From positions 1,426,001 to 1,490,000 of the forward strand of contig NZ_SPNJ01000001.1 of the NCBI RefSeq assembly GCF_004563925.1: a DNA stretch of 64,000 nt, read 5' to 3'. This document shows, one piece after another, positions 56,376-64,000 of the stretch (the first letter of the stretch is position 1; each line of letters opens with the position of its first letter). The notes beneath the pieces were generated by a model, which worked only from the letters and a program-made list of their open reading frames with translations, did no database searches and was not told the DNA's origin. This DNA is from Herbaspirillum sp. 3R11. Lineage in GTDB: Bacteria > Pseudomonadota > Gammaproteobacteria > Burkholderiales > Burkholderiaceae_D. Position numbers and translations under genes: made by a program.

Positions 56376-57898
56376 AGATGAGAAAATGGCGACCCTTGCT
56401 CGATCTAGACGCCGATGGCGCCGGGCAAAAAGCGTCCTATCGCAAGATCGTCGACGGCCTTGCCAACGCCATTCGCAGCGGCCGTCTGGAGCCCGGTGCG
56501 GCCCTGCCCGGCACACGCGAGCTGGCGGATATCCTCGACGTCAATCGCAAGACCGTGATCCTGGCCTACGAAGAAGCCATCATCAAAGGCTGGCTGGTCA
56601 GCGAACCGCGCCGCGGCACCTTCGTCAACGCGCTGTTCGCCGACCACACGACAACGTCCGCCAACATGGTGCAATCCAAACGCACAGCCGGCATCAGTGA
56701 GAGTGAGGCGTTCGCGCCGGACTTCCTGGCGCCTGCACTGCCGCCGTATTTCGATGATCTCTACGTGCCCGCAGTACGCGCGGGCCGCACGCGCGAGACC
56801 ATGTATTTCGACAACGGCGCGCCCGATCACCGGCTGTTGCCGCAGGCTGTCCTGCATCGCTATTACCGCAACGCCATGAAGGCCGCGTTCAAATCCAGCT
56901 GGGTCAAATACGGCAACCTGGAATCGGCGGCACAGCTGCGCACGGCATTGGCCGAGATGCTGCGCGCCACGCGCGGACTGACCGCTGGCGCGTCCAACAT
57001 CTGCCTCACGCAAGGCACGCAAATGGCCTTGCACCTGGCGGCCGGCGCGCTGATCCGTCCGGGTGACGTGGTGCTGGTGGAGCGCCTCAGCTATCCGCCG
57101 GCCTGGGCCATCTTCCGCGCGCTGGGGGCGCAGATCGAAGTCATCGACGTCGATAGCGATGGCTGCCGCGTCGACCAGATTGAGACGCTCTGTCTGAAAA
57201 AGCCGGTGCGGCTGATTTACCTGACGCCGCATCATCAGTTCCCGACTACGGTCAGTCTGCGCGCCGATCGCCGCCAGAAACTGCTGGCGCTGGCGCAGCA
57301 GCATGGCTTCACCATCATCGAGGAAGACTACGACCACGAATATCACTTTGAAGGCCGCCCTTACCTGCCGCTGGCCAGCGACGCCGGCCAGCGCAGCGTC
57401 ATCTACATCGGCTCCCTGTCGAAGCTGCTGGGCTCTTCGTTCCGCTGCGGCTTCATCGTCGCGCCGGAAAACCTGATTGAAGCCCTGGGCAAGAATCAAT
57501 TGCTGATTTCCACGCACGGCGACGCCGTCATGCAAAAGATGCTGGCCGACCTGATTGCCAATGGTGAATTGCGCAAGCATCTGCGCCGCGCCGCCAAGCT
57601 GTATCGCGCACGCAAGGATGCCTTGATGCAGTCGTTGCACGCGCGCTTCGGTGAGCGCATCACGCTGCGCAATCCCGAGGGCGGGCTGGCGCTGTGGGTG
57701 ACTTTCCGTGAGGATATCGACGTCGACGCCATGATGCGGCGCGCGGCCGACGAGCAGCTGTTCGTGCGCAGCGGACGGCAGTTTTCGCCGTTGGACCAGC
57801 CGGTCAACGGCCTGCGGCTGGGATTTGCATCGATGACGCCGGATGAACTGGCGCAGGCGGTGGGACGCCTGCACGAGGCATCGCGCAGGCAAGCTTAG
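56369..57898 (+). CDS. MocR-type GntR regulator with aminotransferase domain
   Basis: 509 residues. The GntR winged helix (about 20-90) shows KIVDGLANAIRSGRLEPGAALPG and DVNRKTVILAYEEAI. The aminotransferase-like domain follows, with LTQGTQMALHLAAGAL, LTPHHQFPTTV, IEEDYDHEYHFEG and the PLP lysine in GSLSKLLGSSFRCGF. It starts 91 bases from the divergently oriented reductase-M24 fusion. As with other MocR proteins, that neighbour is the likely target, and an amino compound recognised through PLP the likely effector. The start could be the ATG at 56369 or 56378. Confidence 0.9.
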   Translation: MVQMRKWRPLLDLDADGAGQKASYRKIVDGLANAIRSGRLEPGAALPGTRELADILDVNRKTVILAYEEAIIKGWLVSEPRRGTFVNALFADHTTTSANMVQSKRTAGISESEAFAPDFLAPALPPYFDDLYVPAVRAGRTRETMYFDNGAPDHRLLPQAVLHRYYRNAMKAAFKSSWVKYGNLESAAQLRTALAEMLRATRGLTAGASNICLTQGTQMALHLAAGALIRPGDVVLVERLSYPPAWAIFRALGAQIEVIDVDSDGCRVDQIETLCLKKPVRLIYLTPHHQFPTTVSLRADRRQKLLALAQQHGFTIIEEDYDHEYHFEGRPYLPLASDAGQRSVIYIGSLSKLLGSSFRCGFIVAPENLIEALGKNQLLISTHGDAVMQKMLADLIANGELRKHLRRAAKLYRARKDALMQSLHARFGERITLRNPEGGLALWVTFREDIDVDAMMRRAADEQLFVRSGRQFSPLDQPVNGLRLGFASMTPDELAQAVGRLHEASRRQA

Positions 57899-57907
57899 TC
57901 AAGGTTT

Positions 57908-58714
57908 TTACCGCGATTCCAGCAGCGCAGGCAATTCAGCGAGGAAAGCATCCCGCGCGCGCATCCCGGCGCTGCCCTTTTCTTCCTTCTCTTCCTGGAT
58001 TAGACGCACGATCACGCGTGTCTTTGCATCCTTGGTCACCCAGCCGACAAACCAGCCGTAGAAATGCGCCTTGTCGTAACCGCCGTCGGCCGTGCGCGGC
58101 ATGGCGGCGCCGGTCTTGCCGTGGATCTCCCAGCCGTTCGCCAGTGGCGGCAACTGCGTGATGCGTGCCGTCATCTCCATTGCCTGCACGCTGACCGGCA
58201 AGCTGCGATTGACCAGCTTGCTCAGGAACTGCGCCTGTTCGTCCGGAGAAATCTGGATCGACGAACTGATCCAGGAGCGGTCCAGCGCATTGTTCTTGCC
58301 CTTGTCGCCGCGCACGTCGCGGTTGCCGTAGCCGAGCTTGTCGACATAGGCCTTGAACTTCGCCGCGCCGAGCGCATGGGTGACCTGCTGCGAATACCAC
58401 ACCACCGAATACTTCATCCAGAATGCCGGATCGATGGTGTCGCGCCAGGCCGGGTTGCCCCAATAGGTGTAGCCCTCGCGGAACGGGATGGCCGGCGCGT
58501 GTTCGTCCTTGAGGAAGCCGGCGTCGTAGCCCATCAGCGCAATCGGGATCTTGAAGGTCGAGGCCGGCGTCACGCGCGTGGCGCAATCGCCTTCGCGCAC
58601 CAGCGCCTTGCCGGTCACGGGATCGACGATGAGCGTGCAGAGCGTGCGCGCTTCGGTCTCGGACACGAACAGCGAAGCGCTTATCGCAAACAAGGCGGCG
58701 AGGAGGTACATCAT
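57908..58714 (-). CDS. Class D beta-lactamase
   Basis: 268 residues with an N-terminal signal peptide (cleavage near SETEA). All class D motifs are present: S-T-F-K (Ser52, Lys55, in PASTFKIP), S-V-V (103-105), Y-G-N (129-131), W148 and K-T-G (200-202). The LCTLIVDP and EGDCATRVTPAS segments add two cysteines, which is unusual among acquired OXA enzymes. By gene context it looks chromosomal and intrinsic, with no mobile element nearby. It should hydrolyse penicillins or oxacillin. The spectrum cannot be read from sequence. It is convergent with the MocR gene. Confidence 0.93.
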   Translation of the reverse strand: MMYLLAALFAISASLFVSETEARTLCTLIVDPVTGKALVREGDCATRVTPASTFKIPIALMGYDAGFLKDEHAPAIPFREGYTYWGNPAWRDTIDPAFWMKYSVVWYSQQVTHALGAAKFKAYVDKLGYGNRDVRGDKGKNNALDRSWISSSIQISPDEQAQFLSKLVNRSLPVSVQAMEMTARITQLPPLANGWEIHGKTGAAMPRTADGGYDKAHFYGWFVGWVTKDAKTRVIVRLIQEEKEEKGSAGMRARDAFLAELPALLESR

Positions 58715-58796
58715 GGGATTTCCTTCATGGGTGAGTTATTGCGCCGCAAGTGTAATGATTCCGGGCAGCAAGAACAAACCAGCTTTCGTGAAGGCT

Positions 58797-58817
58797 GGCA
58801 TCAGGTTTTCTGATGCC
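58797..58817. repeat. Hairpin upstream of the beta-lactamase
   Basis: GGCATCAG (58797-58804), 5-base loop, CTGATGCC (58810-58817). It lies just after the stop of the TonB-like gene on the minus strand and lacks a T run. It may be a weak terminator or leader structure of the beta-lactamase transcript. Confidence 0.5.
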
Positions 58818-58842
58818 ATTGAAGAAGGATAGAGAAGGCGCG

Positions 58843-59346
58843 CTATTCGTTTTTCTGCGGCTGCGCGATGGTGCGCAACTGGAAACGGCCGTCGTTGTTG
58901 AACAGCCAGGTCTCCGACAACTCGACCTTGCCACCGCTTAGCAGCGCCACCGGCGGTTTGGGGAACGGCGCTGTGCTGCGCAAGGTAGCCAGCGCGGTGG
59001 CTTCGGTGGTCTTGTCCTTGTTGGTGCGCACCACTTCGCTGCGCACCAGGTTGCCGTCCTTGTCGACCACGTACTTGATCACGATGACCGAGCGCAGCAA
59101 GGCCTGCGGGCGTTCGACGTGGACCTTGGTCGAATTGACTTGGGAAATGCGGCGCGCCAGGTCTTCCTTGTAGGCGCCCAGAGAGTCAGCCGTAGAGGTG
59201 CCGTCGGGCGTGGTCTTCACCTGTTCGATGATCTCCTTGGCGGTGGCGTCGCGATTGGCCTGGGTGTCGGGCTTTTGCGACGAACAAGCCGATAGCAGCG
59301 CGGCGCTGATGCTGCCGATGGCGACCAGCACCGCGACGTTTTTCAT
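58843..59346 (-). CDS. TonB-C-terminal-like lipoprotein
   Basis: 167 residues from MKNVAVLV. A lipobox (LLSACSSQ) follows the hydrophobic signal, so the mature protein is a lipoprotein. The C-terminal ~90 residues (RSVIVIKYVVDKDGNLVRSEVV, then ALATLRSTAPFPKPP) resemble the TonB C-terminal domain that contacts TonB-box receptors. The frame extends upstream to 59439, but no start there has a good ribosome site. Without a TonB N-terminal anchor and Pro-rich linker it is probably not an energy transducer. It could be an envelope protein with a TonB-like fold. Confidence 0.72.
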   Translation of the reverse strand: MKNVAVLVAIGSISAALLSACSSQKPDTQANRDATAKEIIEQVKTTPDGTSTADSLGAYKEDLARRISQVNSTKVHVERPQALLRSVIVIKYVVDKDGNLVRSEVVRTNKDKTTEATALATLRSTAPFPKPPVALLSGGKVELSETWLFNNDGRFQLRTIAQPQKNE

Positions 59347-59536
59347 TGATGACTTGTTCAAAGAGTAATCCATGGCAAGGAGAAGATCGGGATTGTCATT
59401 AGCAGTCATTAGACCATACAGATTAGACCACGCCGCCATGCGTGTGCGTTCCCGCTATTTTGCAGACAAATTCGGATCGGGTTTTCATGCGGCAAGAGGC
59501 TTGCCTTCCGGCAGCGGATTACTTGTCAGAAGCACT

Positions 59537-59563
59537 CCATCCATAACCTCAACCTATGGATGG
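59537..59563. promoter_or_regulatory. Inverted repeat CCATCCATA/TATGGATGG
   Basis: Perfect 9-base arms (59537-59545 and 59555-59563), in the 325-base gap 59347-59671 upstream of the aminoethylphosphonate transporter. A TATATA-like -10 follows at about 59575. No gene occupies this gap. Confidence 0.5.
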
Positions 59564-59599
59564 AATCCATTCCATATATAACGCCGCAACTGTCATCCA

Positions 59600-59627
59600 G
59601 CGGTCATATTAGCTACGTAATATCCGC
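59600..59627. promoter_or_regulatory. Inverted repeat before the aminoethylphosphonate transporter
   Basis: GCGG-tc-ATATTA, a 6-base spacer, TAATAT-CCGC (one two-base bulge) ends 44 bases before the transporter start. It is a candidate operator for a local regulator. Confidence 0.45.
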
Positions 59628-59671
59628 TCACTTTCTGGCCGAACCCGGCATAGTCCTGACGAAAGAGCGCG

Positions 59672-60829
59672 ATGCTTACTTCCTTGTCCGTCACTGCCCC
59701 TGCATCTGCATCTGAATCCACTGCCGCCGAGGCGACCTCTCCGACCTCCGCGACTTTCCTGTCGATCCGCAATATCCATAAACGCTTCGGCGCCTTCACC
59801 GCGCTCGACAATGTGTCGCTCGACGTGCGCCAGGGGGAAATGGTCTGCTTGCTGGGACCATCCGGCTGTGGCAAGACGACCCTGCTGCGCACCATCGCCG
59901 GCCTGGAAAAACAGGACGACGGCGCCATCCACGCCCACGGCACCGACATCTCGCACCTGCCGCCGCAATCGCGCGACTACGGCATCCTGTTCCAGTCCTA
60001 TGCACTGTTCCCCAACTTGACGGTGGCGCAGAACGTCGCCTACGGCCTCAATGCGCGCCGCCTGTCGCGCACGCAGATGCAGCAGCGCGTGGCCGAGATG
60101 CTGGACATGATCGGCCTGTCCGGCAGCGACAAGAAATATCCCGGCCAGCTCTCCGGCGGCCAGCAGCAGCGCGTGGCCCTGGCGCGCGCGCTGGCGCCCT
60201 CGCCTTCGCTGTTGCTGCTGGACGAGCCGCTGTCGGCGCTGGACGCGCAGGTGCGTGAACACCTGCAGCTGGAAATCCGCCGCCTGCAAAAGCAATTCAA
60301 CATCACCACGCTGATGGTTACGCATGACCAGGAAGAAGCGATGGTCATGTCGGACCGCATCGCCATCATGCAGCACGGCCGCATCGAACAATTCGACACG
60401 CCCGACCGCATCTACCGCCATCCGGCCACACCCTTTGTCGCCGACTTCATCGGCCAGGCCAACTGGCTGCCGTTCCAGCGCTTGTCGCCGCATCAGGTCA
60501 GCGTCGGCACGCTCACACTGACGGTCGACGAAGCGCCGCGCCAGCACATGGGCAACACTATGAACAATAACGACAGCGGCCGCTTGTTCTGCCGTCCGGA
60601 AGCGGTCGACGTCTTGCCCGCCGCCGACGCGTCGAACCGGTTTTCGGCGCGCGTAGTCGATCAGATCTATCTGGGCGACCGCTATCGCATGATGCTGGAG
60701 CTTGACGAATTGCCGGGCCAGCGCCTGATGGCCGACGTCACCAACGAGGTGCGCGCGCGCCTGCCGGACGTCTCCGCCCAGCGCATGTGGATCGCCTTGC
60801 CGCAGCACTCGCTGCACCTGTTTTCCTGA
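59672..60829 (+). CDS. phnT: 2-aminoethylphosphonate ABC transporter, ATP-binding protein
   Basis: 385 residues. Residues 1-30 are a Ser/Ala/Thr-rich leader before the ABC domain. Walker A is GPSGCGKTT, the signature LSGGQQQRVALARAL and Walker B LLLLDEPLSALD. A C-terminal TOBE-like regulatory domain (residues ~270-385) follows. Family and gene order match the PhnT2-type aminoethylphosphonate transporters, which also resemble Fe3+/thiamine uptake ATPases. It starts an operon with permease and binding protein (7-base and 56-base spacers). Substrate assignment rests on the permease/binding protein and the neighbouring FAD oxidoreductase. Confidence 0.85.
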   Translation: MLTSLSVTAPASASESTAAEATSPTSATFLSIRNIHKRFGAFTALDNVSLDVRQGEMVCLLGPSGCGKTTLLRTIAGLEKQDDGAIHAHGTDISHLPPQSRDYGILFQSYALFPNLTVAQNVAYGLNARRLSRTQMQQRVAEMLDMIGLSGSDKKYPGQLSGGQQQRVALARALAPSPSLLLLDEPLSALDAQVREHLQLEIRRLQKQFNITTLMVTHDQEEAMVMSDRIAIMQHGRIEQFDTPDRIYRHPATPFVADFIGQANWLPFQRLSPHQVSVGTLTLTVDEAPRQHMGNTMNNNDSGRLFCRPEAVDVLPAADASNRFSARVVDQIYLGDRYRMMLELDELPGQRLMADVTNEVRARLPDVSAQRMWIALPQHSLHLFS

Positions 60830-60836
60830 GCCCCGC

Positions 60837-62570
60837 ATGAATACCTCCGTTCAGGCGCCGCCGCTCGCCGTCACCTCGGCACCCGTATCAAAGCCGGTGT
60901 CGGCCTTCAATCGCGACACCGCGACCGCGAACGGCCTGAAATATTTCCTGCTGCTCTTGCTGATGCTGGCGCTGGCCCTGCCGCTGGTGGCCGTGCTCGG
61001 CCAGGCGCTGCTCGACCGTAACGGTGCATGGGCCGGTCTGGCGCCGTGGAGCAGGCTGATTGCCAATCCCAACTTCTTCCCCATGGTGGCGCGCAGCGTC
61101 GGCGTGTCGGCTGCGACCGCCTTGCTGGTGGTGCCGCTGGCCTACCTGTTCGCCTACGGCCTGCAACGCACGCTGGCGCCGTTCAAGGGCATGTGGCGGG
61201 CCATCGCGCTGTTGCCGCTGCTGGCGCCGTCGCTGCTGCCGGGCATCGCCCTGATCTATCTGTTCGGCAACCAGGGCCTGTTCAAGGAATGGATGAACGG
61301 CAGCATCTACGGCTTCTGGGGCATCTTGCTGGGCGAGGCGTTCTACACCTTTCCGCATGCGCTGATGATCCTGTTGTCGGCGCTGTCGCTGGCCGATGCG
61401 CGCCTGTATGACGCCGCCTCGGCAATGGGCGCGAGCAGCTGGAAGACCTTCCGCACCGTGACGCTGCCGGCCACGCGCTACGGCATCTTCGGCGCGTTCT
61501 GCCTGGTGTTCACGCTGGCGATCACCGACTTCGGCGTGCCCAAGATCGTCGGCGGCGCCTTCAGCGTACTGGCGGTGGAAGCCTACAAGGCCGTGGTCGG
61601 CCAGCAGCAGTTCGACCGCGGCGCGCTGATCGGCCTGCTGTTGCTGATCCCCGCATTGCTGACCTTCTGCATCGACGGCTGGCTGCAAAAACGCCAGCGC
61701 GCCCAGATGAGCAGCCGCGCCGAAGTGCTGACGCCGCGCCGCCAATGGCGTCGTGACAGCGTCTACACGCTGATCCTGATGTTGATCAGCGGCGCGCTGC
61801 TGTTGATGATTGCGGTTGCCATCGGCGCGTCGCTGGTCAAACTATGGCCGTACAACCTCAAGCTGACGCTGATGCACTACGACTTCGACAACATGGACGG
61901 CGGCGGCTGGCTGGCTTACTGGAACAGCCTGCGCCTGGCCATCGGCACCAGCATCGTCGGCACCGTCGTGATTTTCACCGGCGCCTGGCTGATGGAAAAG
62001 ACGCGCAGCAACCGCCTGCTCGACAACGCGCTGCGCTTCCTGAGCTTCCTGCCGATGGCAGTGCCGGGGCTGGTGCTGGGACTGGGCTTCGTGTTCTTCT
62101 TCAATCATCCGGCCAATCCGCTGAACTTCCTCTACGGCAGCATGGCGATCCTGATCCTGTGCTCGGTGATGCACTTCTACACCACCGCGCACCTGACCGC
62201 CGTCACTGCGCTCAAGCAGATCGATCCCGAATTCGAAGCCGCCTCGGCCTCGCTCAAGGTGCCGCTGCTGCGCACTTACCTGCGCATTACCGTGCCGCTG
62301 TGCCTGCCGGCGGTGCTGGAAATCTTCCGCTATCTGTTCGTGTCGTCGATGACGACGGTGTCGGCAGTGATCTTCCTCTACAGCCCCAACACCGTGCTGG
62401 CGGCAATCGCCGTGCTGAACATGGACGACGCCGGCGATGTCGGCCCGGCCGCAGCGATGTCCACGCTGATCCTGCTGACCTCGATTGCCGTCTCGCTGCT
62501 GATGCACTGGGGCCTGGGCTACTGGGTGCGTCGCGCGCAGGCCTGGCGCAGCGCCGGAAAAAAACATTGA
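60837..62570 (+). CDS. phnU: 2-aminoethylphosphonate ABC transporter, fused permease
   Basis: 577 residues, a double-length permease of two related halves with about six helices each. The coupling motifs are DAASAMGASSWKTFRTVTLPATR in the first half and EAASASLKVPLLRTYLRITVPL in the second. This is the PhnU2-type arrangement in which one polypeptide provides both transmembrane domains. An N-terminal 40-residue low-complexity region precedes helix 1. It works with the adjacent ATPase and binding protein. Confidence 0.87.
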   Translation: MNTSVQAPPLAVTSAPVSKPVSAFNRDTATANGLKYFLLLLLMLALALPLVAVLGQALLDRNGAWAGLAPWSRLIANPNFFPMVARSVGVSAATALLVVPLAYLFAYGLQRTLAPFKGMWRAIALLPLLAPSLLPGIALIYLFGNQGLFKEWMNGSIYGFWGILLGEAFYTFPHALMILLSALSLADARLYDAASAMGASSWKTFRTVTLPATRYGIFGAFCLVFTLAITDFGVPKIVGGAFSVLAVEAYKAVVGQQQFDRGALIGLLLLIPALLTFCIDGWLQKRQRAQMSSRAEVLTPRRQWRRDSVYTLILMLISGALLLMIAVAIGASLVKLWPYNLKLTLMHYDFDNMDGGGWLAYWNSLRLAIGTSIVGTVVIFTGAWLMEKTRSNRLLDNALRFLSFLPMAVPGLVLGLGFVFFFNHPANPLNFLYGSMAILILCSVMHFYTTAHLTAVTALKQIDPEFEAASASLKVPLLRTYLRITVPLCLPAVLEIFRYLFVSSMTTVSAVIFLYSPNTVLAAIAVLNMDDAGDVGPAAAMSTLILLTSIAVSLLMHWGLGYWVRRAQAWRSAGKKH

Positions 62571-62626
62571 TGCATTGATTGATTCACTCGTTCGTCGTTT
62601 TACTTTTCCATCACAAGAAAGCAACC

Positions 62627-63652
62627 ATGAAACCTACAACCATTCTGAAACTGCTTGCTTCCGTACTGGGTGCAGGCGCCCTGCTGTCCGCGCATGCAGC
62701 GACCACGCTGACCGTCTATACCGCGCTGGAAGCCGATCAGATCAAGGCCTATCAAGCCGAGTTCGAAAAGTCCAATCCGGACATCGAAATCAAATGGGTG
62801 CGCGATTCCACCGGCATCGTCACCGCCAAGCTGCTGGCTGAAAAAGCCAATCCGAAGGCTGACGTGATCTGGGGCTTGGCTGCTTCCAGCCTGGCGATCC
62901 TCGACAAGGAAGGCATGCTGACGCCTTACGCGCCGAAGAATCTCTCGGCGATCGAAGCCAAGTACCGCAGCCCGGCCAATCCTCCAGCGTGGGTCGGCAT
63001 GGACGTGTGGGGTTCGGCGATCTGCTTCAACACCGTCGAAGCGCAAAAGCAAGGTCTGCCGAAGCCGACTTCGTGGGCCGACCTGACCAAGCCGATCTAC
63101 GCCGGCAAGATCGTCATGCCGCATCCAGCCTCCTCCGGCACCGGCTACCTCGACGTCACCGCCTGGATCCAGATGATGGGCGAAGACAAGGCATGGGCTT
63201 ACATGGACGCGCTGCACAAGAATATCGGCCAGTACACCCACTCCGGCTCCAAGCCATGCAAGCAAGCCGCCACCGGCGAGTTCCCGATCGGCATCGCGTT
63301 TGAATACCGCGCCGTGAAGACCAAGAAGGAAGGCGCACCGATCGACATCATCCTGCCGTCGGAAGGCCTGGGCTGGGATCTGGAAGCGACCGCCATCGTC
63401 AAGGGCACCAAGAACCTCGACGCCGCCAAGCGCCTGGCTGACTTCTCCGCCAGCAAGGACGCCATGATGCAATACGAAAAGAACTTCGCCGTGCTGGCCG
63501 TGCCGGGCATCGCCAAGCCTGATCCGCTGCTGCCTGCCGACTACGAAAAGCGCCTGACCAAGAACGACTTCGTCTGGACCAGCAGCAACCGCGACCGCAT
63601 CCTGAACGAGTGGAGCAAGCGTTACGAAAGCAAGGCTGAAAAGAAGCAATAA
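62627..63652 (+). CDS. phnS: 2-aminoethylphosphonate ABC transporter, periplasmic binding protein
   Basis: 341 residues from MKPTTILKL; the upstream frame to 62579 is not used. The signal peptide (LLASVLGAGALLSAHA, cleavage near AHA-A) precedes a type II binding fold beginning TLTVYTALEADQIKAY. SSGTGYLDVTAWI and TGEFPIGIAFEYRAV form the ligand region. This fits PhnS2-like aminoethylphosphonate-binding proteins, which are distant from PhnD. A strong GC-rich hairpin follows the gene and probably stabilises this part of the mRNA, as is common for binding-protein genes. Confidence 0.86.
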   Translation: MKPTTILKLLASVLGAGALLSAHAATTLTVYTALEADQIKAYQAEFEKSNPDIEIKWVRDSTGIVTAKLLAEKANPKADVIWGLAASSLAILDKEGMLTPYAPKNLSAIEAKYRSPANPPAWVGMDVWGSAICFNTVEAQKQGLPKPTSWADLTKPIYAGKIVMPHPASSGTGYLDVTAWIQMMGEDKAWAYMDALHKNIGQYTHSGSKPCKQAATGEFPIGIAFEYRAVKTKKEGAPIDIILPSEGLGWDLEATAIVKGTKNLDAAKRLADFSASKDAMMQYEKNFAVLAVPGIAKPDPLLPADYEKRLTKNDFVWTSSNRDRILNEWSKRYESKAEKKQ

Positions 63653-63663
63653 CGTGTAGACCT

Positions 63664-63693
63664 GCCGCCCGCGCCATCTAAAGCGCGGGCGGC
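63664..63693 (+). repeat. GC-rich intercistronic hairpin after the binding-protein gene
   Basis: GCCGCCCGCGC (63664-63674) pairs with GCGCGGGCGGC (63683-63693), loop CATCTAAA, no T run. It is REP-like in position, and its core (CCGCCCGC/GCGGGCGG) recurs in the hairpin at 8692-8711. Confidence 0.75.
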
Positions 63694-63720
63694 GCTGAAC
63701 AGAAGAACGTGGAGCATCGG

Positions 63721-64000
63721 ATGGGCAATACCAACACCAACAAGGATCACATCGACGTCGCCGTCGTCGGTGCCGGCATACTCGGCCTGGCGCACGCCTT
63801 TGCGGCAGTCAAGCGCGGCCTGCGCGTCGTCGTGTTCGAACGCAGCTCGACGCCGATCGGCGCCTCGATCCGCAATTTCGGCATGGGCCTGGTCACCGGC
63901 CAGCCGCCGGGCGTCATGCTCGGCCTCGCCAAACAAAGCCGGGCACTGTGGCTGCACCTGGCGCAGCGCGCCAATTTCAGCGCACGTGAAGCCGGCACCC
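63721..64000 (+). CDS. DAO-family FAD oxidoreductase, phosphonate-associated (partial)
   Basis: The first 93 residues are visible before the window ends. The dinucleotide-binding motif VVGAGILGLAHAFAAVKRG is at 14-32 and the acidic end residue in VVFERSS at ~41. The following GASIRNFGMGLVTGQPPG matches the TIGR03364 (HpnW/PbfD-like) FAD oxidoreductases encoded with phosphonate genes. PbfD-type enzymes oxidise aminoethylphosphonate or its N-methyl derivative to phosphonoacetaldehyde. It starts 68 bases after the transporter's binding protein (GGAG upstream), so it is likely co-transcribed. The catalytic domain is outside the window. Confidence 0.82.
   Translation, partial: MGNTNTNKDHIDVAVVGAGILGLAHAFAAVKRGLRVVVFERSSTPIGASIRNFGMGLVTGQPPGVMLGLAKQSRALWLHLAQRANFSAREAGT

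Noticed and set aside
56405..57892. 495-codon minus-strand frame opposite the second MocR gene
   Set aside because: Composition typical of an antisense shadow; the MocR frame carries HTH and PLP motifs.

Overview
The window looks like a chromosomal segment of a betaproteobacterium in the Burkholderiales, most likely Oxalobacteraceae close to Herbaspirillum. This is inferred from high GC, strongly GC-biased third codon positions and gene content (FtsK, a fused indolepyruvate ferredoxin oxidoreductase, aromatic-acid and phosphonate catabolism, MocR regulators). It is not proven by a marker gene. I saw no rRNA, tRNA, CRISPR array, phage or complete insertion sequence. One 269-bp MITE-like palindromic element is present.

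Layout. 0-4 kb: a PhaC-like DUF3141 protein (cut by the window edge), an HDOD protein and a stand-alone receiver. 4-7 kb: two divergent PepSY membrane proteins, with a small membrane protein after the second, around a Fur-like site. 7-10.5 kb: NudK, a DeoR regulator and a chemoreceptor. 10.5-14 kb: a nitric-oxide response unit of NorR, divergent flavohaemoglobin (hmp) and a hemerythrin, with tandem NorR-type sites and a sigma-54-like promoter. 14-16.6 kb: a MocR regulator divergent from an AhpD-like protein and a cupin. 16.7-19.4 kb: FtsK.

19.7-26.3 kb is a five-gene aromatic operon: 4-hydroxybenzoate hydroxylase (pobA), an AAHS-type transporter, a benzoylformate decarboxylase, an aldehyde dehydrogenase and a PanE-like reductase. 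Together these could convert (4-hydroxy)mandelate through (4-hydroxy)benzoylformate and (4-hydroxy)benzaldehyde to 4-hydroxybenzoate and protocatechuate. A convergent ACS-type transporter follows. 27.8-30.6 kb: a CYTH protein, the palindromic element, two hypothetical proteins and an alpha/beta hydrolase.

Two phosphonate loci are present. 30.6-36.1 kb carries a LysR regulator and phnD-phnC-phnE, an Fe-type alcohol dehydrogenase and phnX. 59.7-64 kb carries a second 2-aminoethylphosphonate-type ABC transporter and the start of a DAO-type FAD oxidoreductase. No PhnW transaminase lies in the window. The two loci may be functionally linked through phosphonoacetaldehyde.

36-59 kb is mixed: a TauE/SafE permease, a DUF1120 secreted protein, a LysR/oxidoreductase pair, DNA polymerase II, MscS, peptidase E, a valine-type acyl-CoA dehydrogenase/enoyl-CoA hydratase pair, the fused indolepyruvate oxidoreductase, a sirtuin, a cyclopropane fatty acid synthase and a PAS-GGDEF diguanylate cyclase. 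Next is a striking fusion of a 2Fe-2S/FAD/NAD reductase to an M24 metallopeptidase-fold domain, divergent from its own MocR regulator. The stretch ends with a class D beta-lactamase and a TonB-like lipoprotein. The fusion protein is the strongest candidate for undescribed biology here, followed by the palindromic element and the proposed mandelate-type operon.
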